Shown here piece after piece: positions 35,212 through 46,900 of a stretch of 64,000 bases of DNA. This stretch comes from Wolfiporia cocos. Its lineage: Eukaryota; Basidiomycota; Agaricomycetes; Polyporales; Phaeolaceae. Both the position numbers and the translations under genes were made by a program. Position 1 is the stretch's first letter, and each line of letters opens with the position of its first letter. The stretch spans positions 3,534,001 through 3,598,000 of the forward strand of contig JACCLO010000003.1 in NCBI GenBank assembly GCA_029448655.1, given 5' to 3'. Under the pieces are notes generated by a model, which worked only from the letters and a program-made list of their open reading frames with translations, ran no database searches and was not told the origin of the DNA.

Positions 35212-37663
35212 ATGGAGGTTTCGCCGAGCGAACTGCACCGCACCAGCATTCTGGACTGGGACGAGGGCGATGTCCACGCGTGGTTCTGCAAGCTCGGGCT
35301 GCCTCAGTACGAGGCGAGCATCCGAGGTGCGTGCTCATGGAACTGATTGATCAACCGGGTGTTCTCAGCGGGCCCAATAGAGCACAGGATGTCTGGCGAT
35401 GCTCTCTGTCTTCTTGATACTGAAGGCCTCAAGGATATGGGCGTGGCGTCGATCGGGCATCGACTCACCATCCTCAAGGGCGTGTACAATGTCAAAGTTG
35501 CTCAAGGTGTTCCAATAGAGGAAGGTCACTATGTGCCCCCTTGTGAGTGTTTTCCGAATCTGATCTGACTGTATTGCTGAAGCGAATGCACAGCGGAACT
35601 AGAGGAGCGCAAAGAGCGGTTCAACGTGGACAAGCTGTACGACTTGCTCAGAGAGCAGAGTACGCATCTGGTCTTCTCTTCGCTGTTGACTAGCATTTAA
35701 TAAAACCACTAGGTGAGAGATTACGGTCGCTGGAAGAAGACAATCGAAGGCTCAGCGAAAGTTTGAACTCTTGTGTTGAAGACGTCAGCAGCATCCGAAC
35801 TAGCACAGCATCCCTGCAACGTCCACAGGTGAGCAGGATATCGCACGCTCCCCCAACAATGGTTGATATTTATTTGGCAGCCCGATACTGAGAGCCCGGT
35901 GCGATCACACTCGTTCAAGTGGGCTTCGTTCGTGAAACCTGTACGCTCGCCGACGAAACCCGCTCCAGAAGTGGTCGAGTCACCACAACCCTCGCCACAG
36001 CGGATGGAACACGAGACAAACTCGAACAGCTCCCGAGGTGGAGGGCCGTCAGACCGAACTCGTATACAACAGCCCGCAAATGAGCACGCGTCGACGTCGC
36101 ATTTCAGCGCAGGCCCGAGCAACAGCCTGCAGCAGCCACCACGCCCGACGCGGCAGGACAGCTCGGACAATCTCAAGAGTTTCAAGGTCAGCCTGGACGA
36201 CCCCGCATGGAAGGTCCTCCCCGCCGCGCTGAAAAAGTATAAGATCAACAACGACGACTGGCAGAACTATGCCATGTTCATCTGCTACGGGCCTTCAGGT
36301 GCGTCTCGGTATATCTCGCGACCAGGGTGTCGTCTAACCGGTGTTCAGGCAACCGCATCGAACGGTGCCTGAGTTACGACGAGAAACCGCTCCTGCTGTT
36401 CCAAAAGCTGAAGGACGCCAAGAAAAACCCCGTCTTCATGCTCAAGCACATCAAGGACATCCGCTCGCCCATCGCCGTCGCACAGCAGAAGCAGGCCGCG
36501 CGCAAGGCCTCCTCCGAGACGTCCAAGTCGCCGCCGCTCGCCACGGCGCAGCTGCACGGCGCGGGCCACGCGCAGCACGGGTCCGACGCAGGCGGCCGGC
36601 CGCCGAAGCTGCAGGTCAACAGCCAGCTGGGCGCCGGCCCGGGCATGATGTCGGCCGTGCCGAACGCGCAGTCTGGCTGGCCGGAGCTGATGAGCCCCGC
36701 GGTCGACAACAAGGAGCGCGCGGAGGAGCTCGGCGCCGCCGCGGGCGACGCGAAGGCGCAGGGCGCGCAGGAGGGCGCGGAGCAGGCGGGCCCGCCCGTG
36801 GTGGTGAGGGAGATCCCGCCGTCGACGGGCGTGTCGTATGCGGTGGCGATTTACCCGTACATGGCGGAGCAGGAGGACGAGTTCGACGTCGTTGTGTGAG
36901 TGCCCGTTTTCTTGCACCACGTGTGGCTCATGTCTGACATCGCGCAGCGGGGACACGTTCATCATTCTCTCGCGCGCACGCGGGTGGTGGGTCGTGCAGC
37001 AGGACCCAGAAGGCTCAGGGCTGGTTGAGCCAGACCCTGAGAAGCAGGGATGGGTGCCCGCGGGCTGTCTGCTGGAGACTAGCGTCCCTGTTACCAGCGC
37101 TATCGCCGAAGCGAACGCCCGTAAGGGAGGTTCTGGCTCGCCTCCGCAGTCGCCTGCAGGCAAGACGCCTATACTGCCGCTGAGCATTCTGTCTACGAGC
37201 TTCCCCGGGATCGCCCTCATGGACTATCAGAAGAAGGGTGACGAGGAGCTCACGTTGGCGAAGGATGACTATCTCAGGGTGTTCAAGCGGTATAACCACT
37301 GGTCATACGTGAGTGTTCCCCGCTGTGTGTCTTGGGCTGGAGCTGAAGCGTCATTACCACAGGCTGTCAAGGAGGAGACAGGAGACCGTGGCTGGGTTCC
37401 TGTGAGTCGTTCATTTATTTCTTCCCGTCTTTACAATGTGTTAATTTCACCCCGTGCAGTCATGGTTTATCGGGAAAGTACCCGCACAATCCAACGGGCC
37501 ACAAACACCAAGCACGGGCGGCGCGCACAATGCGCTCTCCGCATCCTACGGCGAGAACGACGCGAAATATGCGAGCGACTCATCCGCAGGCCCGCAGCCG
37601 CAAGTCTCGCCCATGTCCTCGGCGTTCCCGCCAATGCAGACGCGCCCCACGACCGTCGTCTGA
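35212..37663 (+). CDS. ubc2: Ste50/Ubc2-like MAPK cascade adaptor (SAM, RA and two SH3 domains)
   Basis: The adaptor couples Ras/Cdc42 to the MAPKKK of the mating and filamentation cascade; in Ustilago maydis Ubc2 it is essential for pheromone signalling. Roughly ten exons splice in frame. A SAM domain lies at the N-terminus (WDEGDVHAWFCKLGLPQYE, LCLLDTEGLKDMG, HRLTILKGV), then a short coiled segment (LRSLEEDNRRLSESL). A Ras-association domain follows (KVLPAALKKYKINNDDWQNY, CLSYDEKPLLLFQKLKD, NPVFMLKHIKDIRSPI). Two SH3 domains are C-terminal: AVAIYPYMAEQEDEFDVV with GWWVVQ and GWVPAGCL, and IALMDYQKKGDEELTLAKDD with RGWVPSWFIG. Yeast Ste50 lacks SH3 domains; their presence at the C-terminus is the known basidiomycete arrangement. 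The GC-rich block near 36,530-36,830 encodes an Ala/Gly/Gln-rich linker. The stop at 37,661-37,663 follows RPTTVV. Confidence 0.9.
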
Positions 37664-38387
37664 GCGCTCGCCTCATTCCATCGTCACGCCCGTCACGCCC
37701 GCCTTCACCACATGCACCCTCTTTGCTCCGTCTCCGAACGTTCTCCCGTCTCTCATTGGTTATTTGTTCAGGTCTCTCGGTTCGCTCCCTCGTTTACAGC
37801 ATATTTATTGCGCTACGGACTCGTTCGTCTGACTGCTCCTCCTCACACCTGTTCGTTCCAAACTGTCCCGCATGTTATGATCCGCACATCCCATTTGGTA
37901 ACCAGTTTGTTCGCCTGTATGATATTCTGACCCGGCCCTGTGCTCCGTTGCAACTACAACTCCTGCGCTCTTTCATGTATTTCTTAGGGGCTTCTCACAA
38001 TCCAGCCGTGGACGATGGATGGGCTTGATCCTGTTGGACATTCGCGTAGCATGGTGCTGACAGGAGCATATAATGGAAGCCGACAGCTGTTACAACGTAT
38101 CCTACACTAGGACCATCGAGAGGCGATGGCAGATTAATGATAGCTGAAGACAACGGTGGTTCACCGACCACCGGCAAAGCGAGAAAGCACAATCACAACA
38201 ATATCAGAAAAGCGCGACAACAAACGATCCCACCCAAACTCAGTTATCACGCTGATGCCGGTGCAGGGCGTGCAGATGCACCCTCTGCCTCAGAAACTTT
38301 ACGACGCCGTCAAACCTGCCGCTCAGCGCACGGTCAGCGATCGTCCGCCCGACGCACCATCGCCGCACCTGTCCGGGGTGCGCATGC
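37664..38387. other. Convergent 3' intergenic region
   Basis: Pyrimidine-rich 3' UTR of the Ubc2-like gene and the 3' UTR of the J-domain gene meet here. I see no gene. Confidence 0.6.
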
Positions 38388-40317
38388 TCACCATCCGCCG
38401 CGCCACCACCTCCGCTGCCCCTCGGGCTCGCCCGCGTGCGCCCGGATCCGCTCCTTCTCCCTCCCCCGCTCGCGCTCCCGTTCCCGCTCGCGCTCGCGCT
38501 CGTGGTGCGCGTGCCGGCGGTCATGCACGTGCTCCCCCACCTTGTCCCGCACGTCGTGGTGCCCGTGCCCGTGTCCGTGTCCGTGTCCGTGTCCGTGTCC
38601 ACGGGCCACGTCCCGTTCTCGCGCGTGCGCGTCGTACGCTGCATGCGGCCCAGCGTCAGCACCGCCGTACCCGCCACACGGAAGATAAGCGCAGACGCCT
38701 GCAAACGGACACTCACCTGCTCTGTGCGAGTGCGCGCTGCCCGTGCTGGCATGCCTGTGCGCGCGCGGGTCGGCGTAGGCGCTGTGGTGCGAGGCGGCGC
38801 GCGTGGGCTGCACGGGCTGCGTCTGGACGGGAACCTGCGTGGGCTGCACGGGCACCTGTGTGGGCTGCGGCGCGTACGCGCTCGAGCTGCTGAAGCGCTG
38901 CTGCACGGGCGCGGGCTGCTGCTGTGCCTGCTGGGGCGGCGGGTAGTAGCTCGTCGCGGGGGGCTGCGGCGGGGGCGCGGTGTTGTACGCGATCGCCTGT
39001 GGCGGCGGGGGCGCGGGGGGGATGGCGCGGCCGCCGTCCTGCGGGGGCTGCTCGATCCCGTTGATCGTGTACCGCTCGCCCTCGGGGGAGGAGTACGTGA
39101 CGTGCTCGTTGCCCTACGAGTTTCGCGCGTGTCAGTGGCGACTATAGAGGAGGGGAGCGGGGGAGGGGGCGCACCTGTGCGTCGACGCGCTTCGTGATCG
39201 TCTCCGTGCGCCCGTTGATGCTGCGCTGCATCGTGCTCTGGGACACCCACTGGCCGTTCCGGCCGGCCGCATGCATCGTCTGGCTGTACGACCGCACGTT
39301 CGCGCGCGAGCCGGAGCCCATGCCCATCATGTCGTCGAACAGCGAGCCGCCGCCCAGCAGCCCGCGCGCGCCCGGCGCAAAGAGCGGCCCGCCGAACATC
39401 GGGCGGCCGAACGGCGCGCGCGAGCCGAAGAACGCCGGGCCGGAGAGGAAGTCGTCGTCGTCGTCGACGGACATGAAGTGATGGATGTCGCCGAAGAGCG
39501 AGTTGAAGAGCTCGAACGGGTCTGAGAACGCGAACGGGCGCCGGGGCCCGAACGGGGAGCGGAAGAAAGGGTCTGAGAAGAGGGGGCTCGAGGAGAAGAA
39601 GGGGTCAGAGAAGAAGGGGTCGTTGGACCTGCCCTGGCGGGGCACGCTGGGTGGCGGCGGGACGCCGGCGTCCGCGGTCGGGGGCGGCCAGACGCCGTAC
39701 TGGTCGTAAAGCTGTCGTAGCGCGCTGGGTAAGCTCCGCGAACACGCTGGGAACGCGTATGCCGTTGGCCAGACGTATCAGGTCAACGTTTGCCAATTTG
39801 CACTTTCGCATTCAACACCCTGTGCTCTTCACAGACCCTTCTCGCTTGCCGGTCGAGACGCTCGCCGCGCCACTAATTGGCGCCGCGCTGCAAGGGGGCG
39901 AGAAGGGGCCGCGTCGAACGCAAACTGTCAAATGCAAATCGCAAAATGCGAATAGTTGACCTGATACGTCTGGCCGACCGTATGCGTATGAGGTGCTTAC
40001 CTTGCGGTTCTGCTCGTTGTTCAGCACCTCATACGCGTTGTTGACCTACGGCCGTGTTAGCTCCGCGGAAGCACTGAGGAGCTCGCGTTCGCACAAACCA
40101 AACGGAACTGCTCTGTTGCAGCCGCCTTGCCCTCCGGGGACGTAGTGGGAGGGAGTCTGTCCGGGTGAGTCTTCAGGGCGCGGCGTTTGTACGCTTTCCG
40201 GACTGGTTCGACCAGGAAATGTGAGCGACTGGAACTGAACGACAACCAGCGGTACGCACTGTCCTCCGGAGGAGCATTCTTGTCCAGACCGAGAATTTCG
40301 TAGAGGTTCGTCGCCAT
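38388..40317 (-). CDS. J-domain (DnaJ/Hsp40) protein with His-Gly-rich C-terminus
   Basis: Co-chaperone that stimulates Hsp70 ATPase through its J domain. The N-terminal J domain is split over four exons: TNLYEILGLDKNAPPEDI, RKAYKRRALKTHPDR with the essential HPD motif, TEQFRLVNNAYEVLNN, then LYDQYGVWPP. A Phe/Asp/Pro/Gly-rich segment follows (SDPFFRSPFGPRRPFAFSDP), then a conserved block NGQWVSQSTMQRSINGRTET, resembling the G/F and Ser-rich plan of DNAJB6-type class B proteins. The C-terminal tail is Gln/Pro-rich and ends in Arg/Glu/His-rich sequence with a HGHGHGHG run encoded by a hexanucleotide repeat. Five introns are visible; the one at 39,712-40,000 contains an inserted TIR element, and a 3' one (about 38,640-38,720) removes an otherwise open stretch. 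The start at 40,317 begins MATNLYE. Confidence 0.85.
38561..38600. repeat. GTGTCC hexanucleotide array inside the J-protein gene
   Basis: Consecutive GTGCCC/GTGTCC units translate on the minus strand as alternating Gly-His. Length polymorphism would keep the frame. Confidence 0.85.
39763..39978. mobile_element. ~0.21-kb MITE inside an intron of the J-protein gene
   Basis: Perfect 21-bp terminal inverted repeats lie at 39,767-39,787 and 39,955-39,975 (both starting GGCCAGACGTATCAG when read inward). Next to the ends a 7-bp direct repeat CGTATGC is found at 39,756-39,762 and 39,979-39,985, a likely target-site duplication. Inner sequences are also loosely self-complementary (TTTCGCAT against ATGCGAA). 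The element sits wholly inside the 289-bp intron 39,712-40,000, the longest of this gene, leaving normal splice signals (GTAAGC and CGACAG). Confidence 0.8.
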
Positions 40318-40681
40318 CGTGAGGTGAGTCAGGATGAGCGAGCAGCTCAAGAGAGATTATAAAGAACTGCAATAAGGCCGCGGTCAGAGAAGGAGATGGA
40401 AGCTTCACGACAAGGTCTAGTCGGGAGCGATCAAACTATGTCATAGAACATATATGGACCACGTGCGCGCGTCTCTCCTGCCGAAGAAATTCAAAAACAG
40501 GACGCGGAGGCTCTTGCATATCTCTTCCGCTCATTCTTGCGGGCCGTTCGCACGAAGCAAAGTCCCAGGTGCTCAGATCCTGGTCACAAACCACCTGCAT
40601 ATTCCTCGGACCGCTGAGCGTGTCGCCGTCTCTCTCGTCTCGCATACCGTACCTACCCCGCGCTCCAAAAGCTCGCATACT
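40318..40681. promoter_or_regulatory. Shared divergent promoter region, 364 bp
   Basis: Lies between the start codons of the J-protein gene (minus) and IPI3 (plus). A chaperone and a ribosome-biogenesis factor might be co-regulated by it; no motif was assigned. Confidence 0.45.
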
Positions 40682-42767
40682 ATGCAGCCACACGAATGCA
40701 TCCTCTGTGCGACAGCACCCTCCACCTCCACGGGCCTGGGGTCCATCGCGCTGCACGACATCCAAACGGGCACCTCCCTCGCCTCCTTCAAGCAGACCTC
40801 CGCCGGCGCGCACTGCACGAGCGTCGTCCAGTCGCGCGACGGCCAGGGCGGCTTCATGCTCGCCGCGCAGCCCGACAGATCCATCCTGAACGTGTACAAC
40901 TTCCAAAAGGCAAGCACCAGCGTTTGGCTTGGGCAGGGTGGGCGCTGACTTCCGTCGCTGCTGCAGGACCAGCTCGCGCTCAAGATCGTGCTGCCGGAAA
41001 AATTGTCGTCCATTGCGACTGATCCTCAGGGCAATTTTTGCGCGGGCGGCACGTCGCAAGGACGCATATATTTCTGGGAGGCTAGTATTTTCCTTCGCGT
41101 GATTCGTCCATCGGAATGAAACAGAAAACTACAGTAGATCGCGTCCGGGATCATGTACAACGCCTGGGATGCCCACTACCGGCAAGTCAGCGTCCTGCGC
41201 TTCACGCAAGATGGTGCAGCCTTGCTCTCAGGAAGCGAGGATTCGAGCATCAGTGTATGGGCAGTATCTAGGTCAGCACAGTATCGTCCGTGACTTTGGC
41301 GGTGCTCACGCCTCAGCAGACTACTGGACGACGACCTGCAAAACGAGCTGCCGACGCCATACTGTACCTTTTCCGACCACACACTCCCGGTCACGGACAT
41401 CGTCTGCGGCATCGGCTCCTTCCCCTCATCTCGTGTCCTCACAGCCGCCGTGGATCACACAGTCAAGGTCAGCCCTCTTCTCTGAACCTCATTCGCTTCT
41501 CCTGCCCCTTTGCCCTCGTAATACTCGTCCCCTTTATTCTCTCCTACCTTTCCTTTTCATCCCGTTATTCTCCTTCGCCCTCTGAGCCTCTTCGCCTTCG
41601 CCTCTTCCCTCGCCCCTTCCCGCTCTGACCGCGCCCAACCACACAGCTCTGGGACCTATCCTCAAAATCGCTCCTCACGACCTTCTACTTCCCGCAACCC
41701 ATCTCATGCCTCGCCTGGGATGTCACCGAACGCCTGTTCTTCGCAGCCTCCACCGACGGCTCGATACACCAGGTCAACCTCTTCCGACAGCGCGAGGACA
41801 CGTTCGGGCGCGGCGCGATAGAGGCGGTGGGCGGCGGCGGGGTGAGCGACGCGATTCGCATTGAGGACCAGGACCCGCAGGCTGCGCGCAAGCGGCTCAT
41901 CTCCGTAGGGTGCGTCCTCGCATGCTTCTCTGGCTCATTCTTCCACTCACATCACTCTTCCCCTCCCTCTCTACCTCTCCCTTCTCTTCCTCCCTTCCCG
42001 TGCCTCCCTCCTTTCCGTGCCTCTCGAATGCGTCTTACTCACGTTCCCTCCCTTCTCCAGCCAACCAGTGACGGCGCTCACAATCTCACTCACCTCAGCC
42101 TTGCTTGTCGTCGGCACTGCGACCGGGGCGATCCACACTTACGACATCGCGTCACACCAGCTCCTGCGCACGCTCGCTACACATAAAGGGATGACGATTA
42201 CTTACATCGCGACGCTCCTCCGCCCACCGGACCTCGTCGGACACATCAGCCTCTCCCTCGCAGCGGGCGCGGGCACGGAGACCAAGGAGACACCCGTGCG
42301 GAGGGTGGCCCCGTTCCAGAGGATGCGCGACGCAAAGGCGCGCGAGGCGCACGAGGTGTCGGTGCTGCTCCCGCCGCGGGCAACGGTGCGTACAGTGAGC
42401 GGCTACTCTACGGCGACGGCGCGCTGACGCGGGTGTGCAGGCGAGCGGGGACGCGGACGGGTTCTTCGCGTATGAGAGGGAGGAGATGCTCCGCGACCAT
42501 GCGTTCTTCGTGCAGCCCGCGTCGGAGGCGGGCGCGCCGAGCGGGGCTGCGCTGAAGATGCGCGTCGTGGAGCTCGAGGGCGAGGTCGCGAGGCTGCGGG
42601 CGCAGCTGGGCAGGGCGAAGGGGGTGAACGACGCGATGTGGGAGGCGGCGGTGAGGAGGATGGTCGAGGAGGGGAAGGAGCCCGAGAAGGGCAAGCAGAG
42701 CGCGCAGGGCGCTAACGAGGCGGGGGACGAGGACGCGGGCAGGCGGAGGAAACGGGGCCGGGTTTAA
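40682..42767 (+). CDS. IPI3: Ipi3-like WD40 protein, Rix1 complex pre-rRNA processing factor
   Basis: Ipi3 (WDR18 in animals) works with Rix1 and Ipi1 in the nucleus to process ITS2 and remodel the pre-60S ribosome. Seven or so exons splice in frame: MQPHECILCATAP, then LGSIALHDIQTGTSLASFKQ, ILNVYNFQK, GNFCAGGTSQGRIYFWE, YRQVSVLRFTQDGAALLSGS followed by EDSSISVWAVS, DHTLPVTDIVCGIGSFPSSR, AAVDHTVKLWDLSSKSLL, then SCLAWDVTERLFFAAS and GTATGAIHTYDIASHQLLRT. These are six or more WD repeats ending in W/YD-type strands. The insertion RQREDTFGRGAIEAVGGGG is typical of fungal Ipi3. A C-terminal coiled helix (MRVVELEGEVARLRAQLGRA) precedes a basic tail ending RRRKRGRV, a probable nuclear signal. Length is about 480-500 residues, normal for the family. 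Confidence 0.85.
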
Positions 42768-43018
42768 ATATCAGGTGTGGCGTGTTTTGCGGATGCGTGC
42801 TGTATGTATCCGTGTTGCAGTGTGGCATGGGCGCTCAGTCAGCTCACGCAGGACAGGCTGTGCCCCCTTGCTGGAGGATTGGTGCGCGAAGGGCAGGCCT
42901 ACCTTGCATTCATGCATTATAAAATGACAGGGTCCACGACAAGACACAAGATGATACGGATGGGTCTCTAGGAGCAGAGTTTGCGAACGGGAGTACGTAT
43001 CGGGCGGTTCCGGGATCT

Positions 43019-43729
43019 CTACGACGAGCCGTTCTGCGACTTGTACTTCTCCGGATCGACACCATGGTGCGGGTGGTTGACCAAGTTGAACCTGGAGTGT
43101 CCCCAGAAACCGTCGGTCAGAGTGTATGCGGCGAGAAAATGGGGGCTTACATCGGGACAATCGCTGCGCTGCGTTGTCAGCAGATATCGCGGTAGAAAAT
43201 ACCAACACGCACAGAACTTGAGCTGCGAGAACGCCGAGTTCCTGTATGCTGCGCCCTGGACCCACTCGGGCTGGTCAGTCTCGCCATACAGCGGCAGTCC
43301 TTGCCGTAAGCGCTCAGTCATCTCAGCGCGATCCCTCTCTTCCTCGCGCTTGTTCTCCGACCAGCCCCAAAATCGGACTACCGAGACGCATTGTGAGACG
43401 TGCAAAGTCAGGAAGGACGAACGGGCGCACAGCTGGAGCGTTGGTAGGCAAGGAGGAACCCGCCGACGAAGCCGAGGACGCCGCCGAGGCGGAGATGGGT
43501 GCGCATCCTGAACTTTGTCGGGTCGGCCATCTCTGCACGGCACTCGTCACCTGCGTCAGCGATCGGAGAGGGCCCGCGACGCACCCCAGAAGTAGAGCGC
43601 GGCGGGAAAGGCGCCCGTGGCGGCCGCCCAGACGCCGTAGTCGGAAGGGCGCATGTAGCGGACTACGCGCGCCGCATGCGGGTCGGCGTCGATGAGCGGG
43701 TACGGCGTGTCGATGACTTTCTCGGGCAT
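43019..43729 (-). CDS. NADH:ubiquinone oxidoreductase 21 kDa subunit (complex I)
   Basis: Accessory subunit of mitochondrial complex I found in fungi. The N-terminal part (VIDTPYPLIDADPHAARVV, RYMRPSDYGVWAAATGAFPA) matches the 21 kDa subunit family. After an intron the second half reads MADPTKFRMRTHLRLGGVL, GFVGGFLLAYQRSS (a transmembrane helix), VRFWGWSENKREEERDR, then YGETDQPEWVQGAAYRNSAF. The final coding sequence needs an 18-nt micro-exon (43,151-43,168) to connect SQLN with AAIVPM and then FNLVNHPHHGVDPEKY; without it the frame is lost. The start at 43,729 begins MPEKVIDTPY. The gene is divergent from the nucleoporin-like gene (226-bp gap) and convergent with IPI3 (251 bp). Confidence 0.85.
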
Positions 43730-43955
43730 GCTGGCCTGCGCGGCGGCAACGGGGCGTTCGGCGGCGACAGCGAAAAGTACAAGGTCAACCTGGCGTTTAC
43801 GGGCGCCTATTTCCACGCGGGGCGCACAAACTAGTATTTAGGGCAGGGCGCATGCCACTAATGAATCGTCGACTCTCTTTGTTCTATACTATCGACTCCA
43901 GAAGCGTACGCCGCCCCCGAAAATCGCTGCCCGTTTTTTCGCGCCGCATTCCGTA
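43730..43955. promoter_or_regulatory. Shared divergent promoter region, 226 bp
   Basis: Separates the complex I subunit gene (minus) from the nucleoporin-like gene (plus). No TATA motif stands out. Confidence 0.45.
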
Positions 43956-46900
43956 ATGAGCGGACCAACGCGTTCGGATACGCGTGGGTCGCACAGATAT
44001 AACGTCCTACCCCAATTTCGCCCGGACAAACGCCCCGATTACGAAGTGAGCGACGCGTTTTGTGTGTTTGATCTCGGAATGTGGCTAACTCGAAGTAGCA
44101 GGAACCACCTACTTTTTCGACGCGTATCTTCAAACGTTTATCTGACTTTTTCTCGTGGGGAAAGGAGATTATTACGAACAAGGATTACAGGCCGGATGCA
44201 GGATATGTGGAAGCCGCTTGGAGATTGGTTGAGCGCGGTCACCAGGTGAGCGTTTTCTATACGTGTTTTCGGCTTTTTTTTTCGCGTCGTTTTCGGCCCA
44301 TTTACGTCGTTCGGAGGCAAAACGCGTCGTATTCAAATTTCAACACAAATCGCGCGCGCGTTTTCACCCCCGGCCACATCTTGCACGTCCGCAAAGTTAT
44401 GTCTTGTACTGACACGCGTCGTCCCAGCTCGCTGGCACTAGCATGGAATTACCTACTGTTGCCGTCCCTGGAGAATACGAGAACGTCCTTGAACAGCCTG
44501 AACTCGCCCTGGAACAAACCGCCGACACCGCGCTCGAGCCTATTATGGAAGACGTCCCTCAGCCGGAACTCGAACTTGTGGAACAACCTGCACCGCGCCG
44601 CCGCCCAGCCCGCCCTTTCTACAACTTCCTAGCTACCTTGCCCCGGCAAGTACCGGCAGATATGGAGATTTCTCCTTACGAATACGAACAACTTCCCCCG
44701 GCTCCGGAGTTTCTCCCACGTCCCAATAGCAAGGATCATCCTCAGGATGAGTTCGAATATTGGCTGCAGTGGCGATATCCCGCGGTTACGCTCTTGCACC
44801 AGCTGAAGGCCCACGGGAAATCGACTCCGTTTGTAGAAGCGTACTTGCGCGGCCGAGGTAACGACAATTTGGTTGTGATGGAATTCAAGGGTCTTATGCG
44901 AGAGGTGGAACGCGGTAAGTACTGCAATTCGAGTCGTGGCCTTTGCTGACCCTTCTTTCAAAGAGCCTGAACCTGTGTTTATTCATGAATATAGACTCGC
45001 TAATGATGCAGCTCTTGAGGCGACTCGAAATGCAGGCGATGATCAATCTGTCGCACCTCTTGTGCCAACTCCCGAATTCGTAGCAGCTCGCGACGCTGCT
45101 CTGGCTGAAATGGAATGGTACAAGACCAGCATGGCGAATATTGCAAAGTTTGTGCCGGACGCCGCCGCTATACAGAGAGACTGTTTCGGTGCCGCCTCTC
45201 CTGCTCAGAATGACTCCGCCCCTGATACCTCTGCTGTTGCTACTCACAACGACGCTGCACCTACATCGCTTCCGGACCCCTCGCAACCCCTGCCTGATGC
45301 CGCGCCGATTGTCTCTGTACGTGAGGTATCGAGTCCTCCGGAGCGTTCGCCTCCTAACCCCCCACCAAGCCCTGAGATGCCTCTGTATTCGACCATGGCC
45401 TTCATCGAGATTGTCAACGAAGTAACGAAATCAGTCGAGGAGCCTGATGTCAACAACCCATACGAGTGGGAAGGAGCTCGGACACCCGACGTCGACGATA
45501 TCGATCCGCTCCGTCCACTCAAAAGGACTTGGCAGCAGATGAAGGATCTCGAAGTAGGGGCGAAACAGTCACAGCCAAGACTTACGGAGCAGAGGATCAT
45601 CGAAGCGACCGTCCCGAAGGTAAGTCATCAATACTATATCGTGCGTACGAGCTCACACATTCGCAGGGAGCAAAACGGTCTCGTCCGGATCCAAACACGA
45701 AGTTCCTGAACCCAGCCGCGAATTCTGGTCAGAAGTCAAGGCGGTCAACACGGCGTCGTTTGGATGACAGTGACGATGGAGAGGATGCCGACGACGAAGG
45801 TTCTCAGCCGAAGAAGAGGAGAATCGCCTCAACGCCAACCGGACACTCGGATAGTTCGCCGTCACCAGAAGTCGCCGACGTCGATATGGAAGTCGCCGAC
45901 GTCGATATGGACGACGCACCGTCAGCACCGGTTACGAAGCCCATGGAAGTTGTAGAGCCCCCGCCACGGCCAAGCACCCCCGCCTCACCACCAGTATCTA
46001 CACCTACACCCGCCCCCGTCCCGCGCCCAGCCGTCACCCCCCTTGCGCCTTCCCCCGTCATCAACAGTTCTTCAAGTTCTCACGTTGACCGATCGTTCAC
46101 GCGCAACTCGTACGCGCCCCGCGAGCCCAGCAAATTGCGAACCAGCTTTACCATTGACCAAGACAGCGAGGAGGAGACCGATTCACGCCAGGAGCATGAT
46201 TCAACGATGGCGCACGCTCCCGCCCCCCAACTTGCGGAATCGATCCCCTCTCAAGAGTATCCCCCACTAGCGCACGCTCTCGCCCCCTCCGCCTCTATGG
46301 TCCCCGTCAGCGCCGAGGAGCATCCCGCAAACGCGCACGCTCCCGCAAAGGCCCACCTGGTTTGCCAGGAGCATCCCTTAACTCCGGTGCACGCTCCCGC
46401 CACCCTCGCTCGCGACGCAGTCACGTCTTACGCGTCAACTTCCGGTCAACAACGTGAACAAGAAACTGTTATGAACTCGAAGGCTCGAGAACGTGCGGCT
46501 TCGGTCCCGCTCGAGGCGCTTCCTAGGTATAAATTCTCGGTGTGTGTGGCCCCCTCTCCCGGTGCTGGCTCTCGCTTCACGAAGGCGTGGCAACTCGCTT
46601 CTTCTGTCCCGGTTCATACGCTCCCGGCCTACGACTTCGTGAAGCGCGTGGCGTCTTCTCTGTCGACTTCTGCTGTCTCTCTCGGTAAACAGCCTGAATG
46701 GATCTGTGGACTCTGTCAGCTCCGGAGCCCCGACTCGGCTGTCAAGTGTGTCGTCTGCGAGGCTCCACGGCCGAACGGTCCGTCCCAGGCGTCTCCCTCC
46801 CCTGCATCTTCCTCTCCGTCGTCTGCTCCCTCTGCTCCGTCGCCCGCCCCCTCTGCTCCGTCGCCGCCACCGCCAGTTTCCGGATTTAACTGGGCTGCCG

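Noticed and set aside
34985..35495. Several overlapping frames upstream of and antisense to the Ubc2-like gene
   Set aside because: No motifs, and they overlap the divergent promoter and SAM-encoding exons.
38240..39250. 336-residue minus-strand frame rich in Arg, Thr and Ser
   Set aside because: Out of frame with the J-domain protein and produced by GC-rich sequence; the spliced J-protein frame explains the locus.
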